A stretch of 64,000 nucleotides of DNA, from assembly GCF_032884065.1 (NCBI RefSeq), contig NC_088883.1, positions 32,800,237-32,864,236 of the forward strand, written 5' to 3'. Below are positions 1 to 13,700 of the stretch, piece by piece. Position numbers and translations under genes: made by a program. Positions within the stretch are counted from its first letter, which is position 1. Every line of letters starts with the position of its first letter. Source of the DNA: Artemia franciscana (Eukaryota > Arthropoda > Branchiopoda > Anostraca > Artemiidae). Under the pieces are notes generated by a model. The model was not told the origin of the DNA. It saw only the letters and a list, made by a program, of their open reading frames with translations, and did no database searches.

Positions 1-499
1 TTCTCTTATTTAAAAAATTGGGAAATTTAAGGGTTAGTTCTTCTTTAATCTATATCTTGTCAATTGATTTAATTTTTTATTTTTTTTACAGCTCCCAAAC
101 ACAAACATTGGTGGTTCTGGCTTCTCTTGCGCCTGGGCAAAATTTTTATTAGCCTACCCCTATCTCCCACAACATTTTAGCAAATTTTTATTTATCAACA
201 AAATTATTTTAATTTTTATCATCCAATTATTTTTTTGCTATTTTCATTTATTAATTATTGATTTATTAATTTTTTTTCATTTATTAACTGTATTCCCTAT
301 TTTATTTGAAAAAAAAAAATCAGAAATTGCCAAATGATTGTAATCGGTAGATTATTGTTTGAAATTTTGTGCCCCTAAAATATCGGGGTCCATGACCGTC
401 TCTGTGCACTAATTTAAGCCTATGGAACTATAGGAATATAGAAATCTCATATCTAAAACTTTTTCGAAATAAGCGCTATTCTTATCTTTTTCAACTCAA

Positions 500-536
<37 letters not shown>

Positions 537-1440
537 TATAGTGTAAATATATTATATTTATGTAATGTTTTAGAGGTAATTACTTGGCAAAAAAAAAGGA
601 GAGCAAAGAAGAAAAAAGCTATCATCCTAATCCAGCAATTAAGATAAATGTGCACTTGAACGAGGTTTTAACCTTACTTATCTATTCAATTGCCTAGGAC
701 AAAACAGTATAACCAAACCGTCAACCAAGTCGAAATCCATGCAAAGTCGTCATTAATAAATGTAAGCCATTGTAAATTTACAAGCAGAAGTACTTTAAAT
801 CTGGCGAAATATTTCCATGTAGTTATCTTCCATAAGGGATCATCAGAGGAATACCAGGTGCCTAAATATGTTTCGAAGCTTTACTTTCCTTACCTGGCAA
901 GGTGGAGCGTCTACCATAAAGCTCTTTTATGCTATCCCTATGTTAGGTAAAACTAGTAAAATACATGCATATTAGTCAAATTATTCAAAAAATATATACA
1001 AAATAAGATTAGTTCTATCCATATTGGAATGCCATTGGTCAGTGAAACTTGAATACAAATTTGGAACAATTACAGACTCTATGGGCCATAGTTGGGTTAT
1101 AAAATAGAGTGCTTTATTGGTTCCTGGAACCAATTGTAGGTTTAAAGTCCTTCAAGCTGGTACGGAAACCTTTTATAAATACGAAAATCCTAAAGGACAA
1201 ATAAAAAGAGAAATTACATTAAAATATTCTTCAGTATTTCTTGAAAATTTTTGTTTATTTTCCTAAAAGTTCATTACACAGAAAACTAAATTTTTTAAAT
1301 TGCCATCAAATTGTTTTTCAGAAAAACCGCTTAAGATCAATTTTTAGCTAAGCGTTTGACATTTATTTTTTAACATCTGTGTAATTACTGCAAATTCTTG
1401 CATACCTAAATAGTAGGGAATAAAATGCTTAATAAGTGAT
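1..1440. other. A+T-rich stretch, no gene seen
   Basis: No open frame with recognisable protein similarity, no splice-bounded exon and no RNA gene were found here. A short interrupted (TA)n run lies at about 500-540. A 86-codon open frame at 690-950 has no ATG at its head, no familiar motif and no flanking splice signals, so it is not called. Confidence 0.6.
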
Positions 1441-2137
1441 ACTTGAATGTATATTACTTTCGAGGAATGGGAAATTGATTACTTCAAAATTAAAATCATC
1501 AACTTTATTACATATTTTAAAAACTAATTTATTATTATCTGAAATATTAATATTTAAATCTAAAAAATGGTCAGAGTATTCCGTCCCATAGCTATCCTCC
1601 AGAATCAACTCTAGTGGATGAATATTTTTTGGAACCTCTCATGAACTCCGCGAAATTTATTACCTACAGATCATCCAGATATCTTTTATTATTTGAAAGG
1701 TAATATTTGACATTATTTTGGCTATTTTTACTTAACGTATATTCATATTCTAATTGACTTAAAAATAAGTTTGTTGTAAATGGACAGGTATTTCCACCCA
1801 TAGGAATGCCAATAATTTGTTTATATAAATTACCATTAAACCTTATAAAAGTATTGATCAAAACCAAATTCCAGTAAATCATATATCATGTCCAAGCTAT
1901 AACATCTAGAACTAATAGTCCTTCTAAAGAAATTTTTCTTATTTTCTAAGAAATTTTGCTTTTTCTTATTAAAAGCATCAGTTTTCAAAAATCCCATATT
2001 AGACCAAATAAAAGATTTCTTAATGACCATTTTCAATTTTTCGAATATTAAATTAAGTGACAGATTTGTATGCAGTGTAGTAAAATCAAATGAATCGACT
2101 CTTTTTGTTGAAACCATAGCCAAAGAGTCTATCTCAT

Positions 2138-2729
2138 GGATTAAAGTTAGAAAAATTTTAATTCAAGAGCAATATGCTGTAAATTTATTTCTAATGTTCC
2201 CTAAATTAAAGTTAGGTCAGGGGCCACAATTCTGGTTAGACACCTTGCTGCCTAAGCAGTAAAACGTTGTTTGGGCGGATTTTCATGAAATTATAGGCCA
2301 GGGGGCCACAATTCTGGCTATACACCTTGTTGTCCTGCAATAAAACGTTTTTAGGCGGAATTTCATGAAATTATAGGTCAGGGGGCCACAATTCTGGTTG
2401 GACTAAAGTTATGGATTAAAGTTAGAAAAATTTTAATTCAAGAGTAATATGCTGTAAATTTATTTCTAATGTTCCCTAAATTAAAGTTAGGTCAGGGGCC
2501 ACAATTCTGGTTAGACACCTTGCTGCCCCAGCAATAAAACGTTGTTTAGGCGGATTTTCATGAAACTACAGGTCAGGGAGCCACAATTCTGGTTGGACAC
2601 CTTGCTGCCCCAGCAATAAAACGTTGTTTAGGCGGATTTTCATGAAACTACAGGTCAGGGAGCCACAATTCTGGTTGGACACCTTGGTGCCCCAGCAATA
2701 AAACATTGTTTAGGCGGATTTTCATGAAA
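2138..2729. repeat. 82-bp minisatellite inside the Penelope-like element, with a higher-order duplication
   Basis: A unit of about 82 bp beginning ggtcaggg.gccacaattc and containing ggcggattttcatgaaa recurs from about 2215, 2296, 2375 (partial), 2490, 2571 and 2653. The last three are nearly identical. The stretch atggattaaagttagaaaaa and its ~75-bp continuation occurs at about 2138 and again at about 2412, so a block of about 275 bp was duplicated before the last units expanded. It interrupts the reverse transcriptase frame of the surrounding element. Confidence 0.9.
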
Positions 2730-3464
2730 TCTTGCCGTCCAATATAAGCAAGGAAACTTTTTATCATTGTCATTAATTTTAATATTGAATTTTTCCAAAA
2801 TTTTTCTTCTATATTTTCAATTAAACTATTATCCTCTAGAAAAGCCTTTTCGTATTTATTTGCTGTACCTAACTCTTAACAAAATACCACTAAAGAATTT
2901 CTAACAAATTATGGCAAAATTATTACTAGCTCTATCAACTGATACAATTACAAACTCATTCTGTATATTAGCTATTGGTTGTTTCGTATTAGCATTATAA
3001 AATATTGAAATTTCTTAGAATTATTTGAATTAATACTATATATGTTATTTCGTGCACTAGTCAAAATCGAATTCATCCAATTTTGAAAACTTTCCTTAGT
3101 AGTTTTCCCTTCTTACACATTTTATTAATGTATAAATTTAAATCATTCTTTAATCCATTAAGAATGCTTGATGGCTTTATGTGGTAGGAAGGACGGAATT
3201 TAGACCCCGTCTTCATTATATTTTGAAGATCAAGATGCTTTATAATGGACAAATCCCCTGTTACAACATGTTCGTAAGTTTGATTCACATATGGTAAAAA
3301 TTTACTTTTTTTTTACATATGGTAAAAATTGTTACATATTATAAAATGTTTTACATATGGTAAGAATTACAAACCGGTTTCCAATTACTCTCCTTGTCAA
3401 GTTTTTTAAGTATTAAATTATAGTTAAAAATCTCTTGACCTATTGTTTTTGAGAATATATACAT

Positions 3465-3571
<107 letters not shown>

Positions 3572-4666
3572 TGAATATATTTAATATATTGAATATTAAC
3601 ATTGAATATAGAGAATATATACATTGAAATGGCACTGTTCTTATGCATCAAATTAATTGGGGAAATTTCACTCTCCACTGGTTTAAGTTTCCTGGCAAAT
3701 TAATATCTTATATTCGTTTAGTGCTAAAATTTTATTAAAACCGAAAATTTTTTTATAAAACAGATTTATTATAATTTGAAATAAATTTTGTTTTAGCTAA
3801 AATACAAACTGCGTCATAAATTAATTTAATTGTAGAATCACATAGTTGTATTATTTTTTGCAATCCAGAATAAGTTATTCCTTGATAAGTTATTTAAAGA
3901 TTTTCTTATACTAGCCATACTATTAGTCTCAAATATCTGACATAAATCGATTAAAAATACTTTTAAATCCAAATGATTCTTTCTAGTATTTTTCCGATGT
4001 CCTCTTGATCGGTTTTTATGTTTAATGGTATAATTAAAACAAGGGTGCTCAATTAAACCATTAATACAATTAGCAACTACTCCGGACATATTTCTATATT
4101 TAGCTACTCGATCATTTAGCCCAAAAGGATAAGCCGTACCGAGAGCATGGATCCAATAACCTTCTCGTCTGCGTAATTTATTATTTTTTTTCTTCTTTAA
4201 TAAAGTTCTTTAGGTCCAGGTTTTCTAAAATTGTAATAGTCAGATTAGATAAAGAGCAAGTACCATTATTGTGAACTAGAACTAGAACCAGGTGAACAAG
4301 GTAATTATTAGTTTTTTCCCTGTAATTGTAGTTTTATGTCCTGAAAATCTCTTATATATAATGTTAATAGTTTGCCTCACATATTGTAAATGACAATTTT
4401 TACATTCTATTAACTAAATAATATTAATTGCTTTACAATTTATATGACCAGGTAATAAACATTGAAGCTTTATATAAAGTGCTTTTATTAAAACTTCGCA
4501 GGATGAAGAAATCTCGGCAGACCAATTTGAATATTAATATTCCCAGTCTTATTCATCATAAAATCAAAAATAAAACCAAAACGACAAGCAAAACGAAGTC
4601 CAAAACATCTCCAGCAGCCAAGCCAAAAGTCCGCAAATAATAAAATTATTCTAACCCTAAATCACA

Positions 4667-5074
<408 letters not shown>

Positions 5075-5075
<1 letters not shown>

Positions 5076-5639
5076 TATCTCTTTAAACGAGTAATAATTT
5101 TGTCTATAACGGCTCCATATTTTTTGGGGAAAATTGGCATCATGGGATTTTGTGGCCTAAAAAAGACGAGAGTGACATCATATTTGCCTCAAATGTGGTT
5201 ATACCGGTTTTAGTGTTTATAATGCAGACAAAATCACTCAAGAAACACATGATTGACGTCGTATTGAGTATATTTCAGAGAATAAATTACATCATTCCCC
5301 CCCCCCTCCCAGGAGTGAACGTCTCGTTTTATACCTAAGACGCGATAGCGAGTATCAGAACGTGTAAAAAATGGAGTGAAGAAGAAAGAATGTCCCCCTA
5401 ACAGCACAAGTAATGTCTAGAAGACGCAAATGTCTTCTAATAGCACAACTGTTAGACGACAAGTGACAGTAAAAATCATAACGATTAAAAATGGAAGTGA
5501 AATGTTACGTTTGAAGAAAAAACTCCATCATAATCTTCGACCCCAACAAAATGTGGCATAAAACCCAGTACAAACCTACAAAAATCCCATAAACTACGCA
5601 ACTACGCAAACTCTGGATATGGCGTAAAAGTAAGTAGTA
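5075..5639. other. non-coding sequence, no gene seen
   Basis: No recognisable coding segment. The stretch has a C-run at about 5297-5306 and resembles dispersed-repeat sequence. Short open frames here have no similarity that I recognise. Confidence 0.5.
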
Positions 5640-6448
5640 AGTAACTCTCGGATTTAGATTTCGCGGATGATCTACTCTTGCTAGAAGATTCTGAGGTTAC
5701 AACAGCTACTTGACGCAATTATGGAAAATTCAGAAAAAGTTGCGCTGACCATTAACGTTGACAAATCAAAGAGCATGTCCATCATGTCCATCATAAGCTC
5801 ATCACTTGTTCTGAATAACATGAATAAAACTTGAGAACAGGTGAAGGATATCAAATACCTAGGTAGCTGGATCGATTGTGATAGTGGAATAATGGCCAAG
5901 ATTAAACCAGAATTGGTTAGTCAACCGGAGCTTTTAATAGACTAAATCTCATTTGAAGGAGCAGCAAATATTCTTTGCGATTTAAGTAACGTCTCTTCAA
6001 TAGCTATTTACTCTCCATACTCCTCTACGCGAGTGAGTGCTGGAAAATGAATCAACAGCTCGGAAAGAGAATTCTTGGGTTCGAAAATATGTGCCTAAGG
6101 AGAATTTTGACTATAAGCTGGCAACAGAGAGTTAGTAACTCTTAAATTAGTAATAGAACTTGCCAGCCTCTCATTCCTGCTGTTTTAAGGAAGAAGAGGT
6201 GAACATATTTAGGATATGTACTCCTTATGAAAGAAGGCCGCCTTCCTCGGACAGCTTACGACTAGAAACTAGGCAACAGAAGAAGACAAGGTCTTGCGAA
6301 GAATACTTGGTGGTGAACTTTTGACCGAGATCTGAGGATGACTGCGACTTCGTTAGTATCTTAATGGGAAGATGTCACTGCTGTAGCATCGCTCCGGGAC
6401 GAGTGGAAAGGCTTTGTTGACGCCCTATGCGCCACAAATTATACCAGA
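5640..6448 (+). pseudogene. non-LTR retrotransposon (LINE), reverse transcriptase C-terminal part and 3' end
   Basis: On the plus strand, DLDFADDLLLLEDS at about 5657-5695 is the catalytic FADD box of a LINE reverse transcriptase. Across several frameshifts there follow a DKSKSM segment, a KYLGSWID segment, an ENMCLRRIL.ISWQQRV segment, a YLGYVL..EGRLPRTA segment and finally GFVDALCAT near 6410-6435. That order (RT palm, thumb, then a C-terminal W/R-rich tail) is usual for LINE ORF2 proteins. The element is 5' truncated and frameshifted. The stop at about 6446 is followed almost at once by (TA)n. The clade was not determined. Confidence 0.8.
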
Positions 6449-7274
<826 letters not shown>

Positions 7275-9212
7275 TATGGCACTTTTTATTTACTAAGTGA
7301 CCTATAGTGGTCGCAAATTCTGTCAGTCTGTCGGTCTTTCTGTCCCGGTTTTGCTAGTTTAGGCACTTCCAGATAAGTTAGGAAGATGAGATTTGGCAGA
7401 CGTATCAGGGACTAGACCAGATTAAATTATAAATAGTCTTTTCAGCGATTTGACCATCAGGGAAGGGGGGAGTGGGGGAGACTGTTAATTCGGAAAAATT
7501 AGAAAAAAAGAGGTGTTTTTAACTTGCAAACGGGTGATCGGATCTTAATTAAATTTGATATTTAGAATGATATCGTATCTCTGAGCTCTTATTTTAAATC
7601 CTTATTGGATCCGGTGACGCTGGGGAGAGTTGGAGGGGGAAAACTAAAATCTTAGAAAACGCTTAGAGTGGAGGGATCGGGATGAAACTTGGTGGGAAAA
7701 TAAACACAAGTCCTAGATACGTGATTGACATAACCGGAATGGATTCGATCTCTTTGGAGGAGTTGTGGGGGAGGGTTAATTTTGAAAAATTAGAAAAATG
7801 AGGTATTTTTAACTTACGAAGGAGTGATCAGATCTTATGAAATTTCATATTTAGAAGGACCTCGTAACTCAGATCTCTTATTTTAAATCCCGACCGGTTC
7901 CAGTGTCATTGAGGGGATCTGGGGGGGACCGTAAAAAAATACCGAACGGATCCAGTGTTGTTGGGTCGGTTGGGGGGTCGGAAATCTTGGAAATAGAGAG
8001 ATCAGCTTAGAGTGGAGAGATCAGGATGAAACTTGGTGGGAAGAATAAACAAAAGTCTAAGATACGTGACTGACATAACCGGACCGGATCCGTTCTCTTT
8101 GGGGGAGTTGGGGGAGGGGGTAATTCGGAAAAATTAGACTTTCGAACTTACGAACGGGTGATCAGATCTTAATGAAATTTTATATTTAGAAGGATCTTGT
8201 GCTTTATAGCTCTTATTTTGAATCCTGACCAGATCTGGTGACACTGGGGGGAGTTGGAGGGGGAAACCGAAAATCTTGGAAAACGTGAAAATTGAGGTGT
8301 CTTTATCTTACGAATGGGTGATTGGATCATAATGAAACTTGATATATAGAAATATTTTATGTCTCAGATGCTCCATTTTCCATTCGAATCGGATCCGGGG
8401 ACATAGGGGTTGGAGGGGGAAACAGAAATCTTGGGAATTGGAAATCTTGGAAAAAGCTTAGAGTGGAGAGATCGGGATGAAACTTGATGGGAAGAATAAG
8501 AACAAGTTATGGTTACGTGATTGACATAATTGGAACGGATCTGTTCTCTTTGGGGGAGCTGGGGGGTGTTAATTTGGAAAATTAGAAAAATTGAGGTATT
8601 TTTAACTTAAGATCGGGTGACCAGTTCTTAATGAAATTTGATATTTAGAAAGAACTCATGTCTCAGAGCTCTTATTTCAAGTCCCGATCAGATCTGTTGA
8701 TATTGGGGGGAGTTTGAGGGGGAAACCGGAAATTTTGGAAAACGCTTAGAGTGGAGAGATCGGGATGAAACTTGGTGGGTAGAATTAGCAAATATCGTAG
8801 ATACCTGATTGACGTAATGAGATTGGATCCGCTCTCTTTGGGGGAGCTAGGGGGTGGTGGTCAGTGCTTTGGTGAGTTTGGTGCTTCTGGACGTGATAGG
8901 ACGATGAAAAACGGCAGGCGCGTCATGGAGCTTCACAAATTGACTTGATAAAATCGTTTTTCCCGATTCGACCATCTAGGGGGCTGAAGGGAGAGGAAGA
9001 ATTAGAAAAAATGAGGTATTTTGAACTTACGAGTGGGTGATCGGATCTTAATGAATTTCGATATTTAAAAGGACCTCGTGACTCATGACCGGCATTAAGC
9101 CTCTGATTTTCCTTTTAAATCAATCTATTAATTCTTAGAATTTCACTAGAGCTCATGCCATATGAGCTCTTTGCTGTTCCGGCCTCTTCACAAGTGCCAT
9201 ATGAGGAGCTCT

Positions 9213-9284
<72 letters not shown>
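7275..9284 (+). repeat. dispersed repeat family A (gatccg units), full-looking copy with T-run end
   Basis: The copy opens with a hairpin-like gcac...aagtgac segment and a ctgtcagtctgtcggtc segment. It then holds degenerate units containing tggagagatcgggatgaaac, gattgacataaccgga.cgg, gaggtatttttaacttacga and cttattttaaatcccgac. The 'gatgaaacttggtggg' mark recurs near 7680, 8020, 8473 and 8760, so units are about 290-450 bp. The other end carries two gagctc-rich blocks (about 9150-9215) and closes with a 68-nt T run (9217-9284). Inverted copies of the same family lie at 42030-43420, 45895-46885 and 62735-64000. No coding capacity is visible. Confidence 0.85.
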
Positions 9285-9288
<4 letters not shown>

Positions 9289-10318
9289 GAGTCGTCATAT
9301 GAACCAGTGACCCGAGAAGATCGGGAAAGCGCTCATTCTATCGAAATCGAAAGTTCGAGTGCCCTTTTTAAGTGACCAAAAATATCCAAGAGCAACTAGC
9401 ACCCCTCCCGCGTCCCTTTTCCCCCAAAGTTGTACGATCAAAATTTTGAGATAGCCATTCTGTTCAGCATAGTCGAAAGATCTAATAACTATGTCTTTGA
9501 GAATAATTCCCCCCCCCTGAGGGAAGGGCTGCAAGCTATGAACTTAGCCCATTGTTTACGTATAGTATTTATTGGAAAATATACAGACATCTTTGGGGGG
9601 GGGAGATTAACATAGGAGGCTCTTTCCGTGGAAGTATTTGTCGTGGGGTAAGGGAATTTCACATGGATGGAGAGGTGGATTTCCCATTATTATTCGAAAT
9701 AACGATATGAAATTAAATAAAAAAAAACAAGGTTTTTCAACTGAAAGTAAGTAGCAGCATTAAAGCGAACAGCAATTACTAGGTGTGTTAGTGGGGTAAT
9801 CCCCTCCTCAATACCTCGGTCTTTACGATAAAGTTTTTCAAGAACTTTTAAAACAACTCTTTCTTATTAAACAGCTTTTGTGTTCCAGGAGTCATTCTTA
9901 AATTATTGGAACAAAGAGTCAAACTTTAGTGAAAAGGGCAAGGTTTTCGAGGAGGGGGCCACTCTCCACATCATAATTTCTACTTGTTTTAACTTTTAAT
10001 GTTGCTCCTTACTTTCGGTTGATTTTTGTTTTATCCGTGACAAAAAGTCACACTTTAGCGTGAAGGTATAAGAAGGGGCAGTCCCTTCACATACGTTTAA
10101 TTTCTGTCCTTTTTAATGTTGCTCCTTACTTTCACTTAAAAGCACTTTTTTTTTATTTCTAGCCATTTTTTCAAACGTGCCTGAAACCCCCCAACCCTCC
10201 CTGTGTAAAATTTCTCCTGGAAAATGCCCCCCAAAATCTCTTCTCAGCGGGAAATTCTTTTTATGGACCCACCCTCCTCCAAGAAAAGTTCTATATATTT
10301 CCCAATAACAGATACTAT
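9285..10318. other. intergenic; dispersed repeat family B fragment, no gene
   Basis: The segment at about 9720-10150 (ctgaaagtaagtagcagcat, tttaatgttgctccttactt twice) belongs to a dispersed family also seen near 15200, 25565, 34885, 45390, 45830 and 53165. No supported coding region. Confidence 0.55.
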
Positions 10319-10322
10319 ATGT

Positions 10323-10389
10323 CGCTACACTAAAATGAAACTATCCTACCTCCAAATGGGCGTCGATTCAAACTATCCTACGTCCAAAA
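10323..10389 (+). repeat. left 67-bp terminal inverted repeat
   Basis: Contains two tandem copies of the iterated motif (aaactatcctacctccaaa, then aaactatcctacgtccaaaa). It pairs with 14799-14865. The flanking target duplication atgt is at 10319-10322. Confidence 0.9.
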
Positions 10390-10779
10390 CCGCTACTTTT
10401 CAGGAGAGCTATTTGAAGTTTTTAAGATTATTTTTCCAGTACTTCAAAAAGAGGTTTTAGGGGAACACCCGGACTGTAGAGTTTATTTCGTATTGGCTAT
10501 GTATTAGTGAAGATATTTTTGACCTACTTAGGTCAGAACGTCGAAAAAACTGGATATAGGATGGTAGTTATATTATCTACATCGGAACGAGACAATCCTA
10601 AGTCTAATTTTCGGACATAGGATAGTTACAGATCTGAGAAGCCCTGCTGAAGGAAGGCACAGTCAATCCTATGTCCGTATTATATCAAATATTTCACCAT
10701 ATATTATTTTAATCATATTCAAAGTATGACAAAATGAAAATTACTATTCGAAGTATCAAAAGAGAAAAATAAAACAAAG

Positions 10780-13700
10780 TTAATCAGAATCATCCGACTC
10801 CGCAGAACCTTCTTTTAAACAATCGAACGGAAGGTTTCTGAAAAACTGGTGATAAGCTTCAGGAATCAAATTTTTTTTACAAAGATCTTGAATATCGCGG
10901 TACACTCTTTCGCGAATTGGAACTGGACCAGAATACAGCTTTTGCAAATTGCACGACCCAGCTGACTTCTTCACTGAAGCTTTCCCCCTTCTTGACCTCC
11001 TGATTGTTTCAATCATCTTGATGTCTTTAGCTGCCCAGCTGGTCCGAACAATAATCATGTCAGGCAATGTGTAATCAACTTTCAACATTTGGATTTCTGT
11101 GAAGTTCACTTTAACCCCGTTAATATCGACGTTAAAATTATCACTGGTCTCTCTACATAGCATATCAAGATCATAGAAATCAGACATTCCCATTTCCTTT
11201 ACTTTGTAAGGACTCTTCAAACATGCACTTTTTGCAATCTGAAACCACTGAGAAGGCACATACACTGTTTGGTTCTTAGCAAATCTCTCGATGACAGCAC
11301 GGACCGAATCGTTTTGATTTTGCGTGTGCCCGGTTTCAATATACATGTGAGTAATTACTATCTTAAATTTACTGGCACAGTATAAATAAAGGGAAACAAG
11401 ATTCTTGTTCTTGTTTTGTCCTCCGCAATTATCACTTATGAAAACGAATTCTTTTGCTCCTTTTTCTACCTTACTCACAATAAAGCTGTAAACACAACTC
11501 CCGATTTCTGACGAGCCTCTTAGCAGTGCCTGCATGCCACATGTAGCAGTTTCCTTCGCGAGTATTGCAGTTATAGATACTGAGATTGTAACAGTCAAGT
11601 TTCGACTTATAGTAATAAGAAGAAACTTCTCCACGCGGACACTGTAGGACCTTTTGTAAGTCAAAGCACGCTATGATAATCCTTTCAGGGTCCAACTTTC
11701 CTCTCTCTTGTTCCTCTGCCATAAACTTTCTACTTTCTTCCTTGTTTCTGATGTGCTCACTGTGCTGTATAGTCAACTGTTCTTTCATCTGAGGGCTTGC
11801 ATTTTCCATCGCAACACACTTGTCACATTGGTCTTTTTTGGGACGGAAAAGCTGAGATCGAACTCATGCTGAAAAATCTCTTTGTATTTGTCGGATCTTG
11901 CAGCTTGTCTATTGTTTTCCAGGCACCACTCTCGATAAAGTCTATAAAGGTGAGCATGACTCTTGATCCCATCTTCCAAATAGGACTACTGAGATTTAGA
12001 TCTAGCTCTGCAGTAATGGCTTGGGGCTTTTTTCAAAAGTTTTATATGCTCCCTGCATGATTTAAGTTCTCTTATATTGGTGAATCTGCGGGATTCCTCT
12101 TTTCGACCTCTTTCATCCCTTTTCGAAGCTCCCGTACCAGGCACTTTTTTCTTCAACGCAGTTTTCACCATCTGTTCAGAAATTCCTAGCGTATTTACGA
12201 AAAACAGTCGACAGACTTTCTCAGGTTCCTCATTAATGCACAAGGAATACGCTATTGAAAACACCCTCCTCTCTGCTTTCTCAGTGTCATTGTTCTGTCC
12301 CTCTGTTCCTTCTTCATGATTATCATTATCGCTTTTATGTATCCTAGAATGTTTTTTTTTTGGCTTGACTAACTTGCTGAAGTATGTAGTCTCTTTGTCT
12401 ATTAATATCACCCAATTCCCAGTAAGACCTGAAAATGCTTATTTGAGTCTCTTCCGGAATTCTTTCATAACACTTCATCCTGCACTTACAAGGCCCTTTC
12501 ATAGTCCTTTCTGGCACAGTCTTTCCTTTGCTACTAATGTGTTTAATGCCACCATTCAACATCTTCTTTGCTATGTGTCTTTTCCAGCTGGAAGGTCTTC
12601 TCTTCCTCTTCTTTCCCTGGGCAGTAGGACTTCCTTCTGTTACACTAAGTTCACCAGCAGACGCACTGTCATTTTCCTCTACTCCACTAAGTTTATTAGC
12701 AGAGGTATTCCCATTCTCTTTTATTCCACTAAGTTCAAAAGCAGATGCAGCACCAGTAATGCCTAGCTCACAAAAGTTCTCGGATTCATCCTGAATGGTA
12801 GTTTCGCTTGCACCTAGGGCAGAATCGTTATGCACAGAAAGATCTGCTCTAGAGCCTTGCTCATTAATTTGAAAGAACACGTCAAGATTCAGAATAGGAG
12901 TGTCTGACACATGAGGAGTGTCAGGAATGCACTGCATCATTTCTAGGTCAAGACTAGTCTTTACCGTCAAATGTGAATCTGCACGGGTTTCATTCGTTTC
13001 AAACGACCTGCCAGCTTCTGTGGTCATGGCCCATAGCATTCTTCCCAACTCCCCTGAGTAAATTACTGAGGTTTCTGGGGGACTCAAATAATTTGCGTTA
13101 GAGTTGCAGTCAGATTTGTTGCCAGTAGTTGTTGTCACTGCCGAACCTGGAAAAAAAGAAATTGTTACGTCAATGTCATACATAAGTACTGTTTTTTAGG
13201 GCAGTCAAATCTTATGTTGAAGCCCCGATAACTGCAGCAGCAGTGAGTTAAATAAAATAAGCTTTTTATGTTGTTTAAATTGTTGCCAGATTTAAAGGTT
13301 GCCACGTTAGATGTTTAGAGAAAATCTGATGTCACTGAATCACAGATGTTGACAATACTGTATGGCTTTATGTTTACTATTTATATGCTCCAAATATTCA
13401 GCCTATTCAGTTCAGTTCACTTAATGCTACCAAACTCTATAAAATAAACGGGCAGTATCCAGGAAGTATAGAAGACTTATATCCAGGAAGTCTAGAAAAC
13501 TTGTAAACTACTAATGGACTTGTAAACCTATAAATCCTACTCTAAAAAAATATTTAGACTGAAGTTTTTACAGCTACAAGCAACAATCTCACTCTCTTTT
13601 ACAACATCCGAGCAATCATGGCTCATTTGAACCTATTAACGCCACTGTCCACCAGTAATACAGGTTGTCCGGCACATTTTAGTAGTCACATCGACCATTT

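Noticed and set aside
690-950. 86-codon open frame
   Set aside because: Head codon is not ATG; no motif, no splice signals, no similarity recognised.
4428-4640. Lys-rich open frame ([15 protein letters not shown]...) with an AG just upstream of ATGAAG
   Set aside because: Low-complexity basic peptide without homologue or following exon structure. Could be a terminal exon, but the evidence is too weak.
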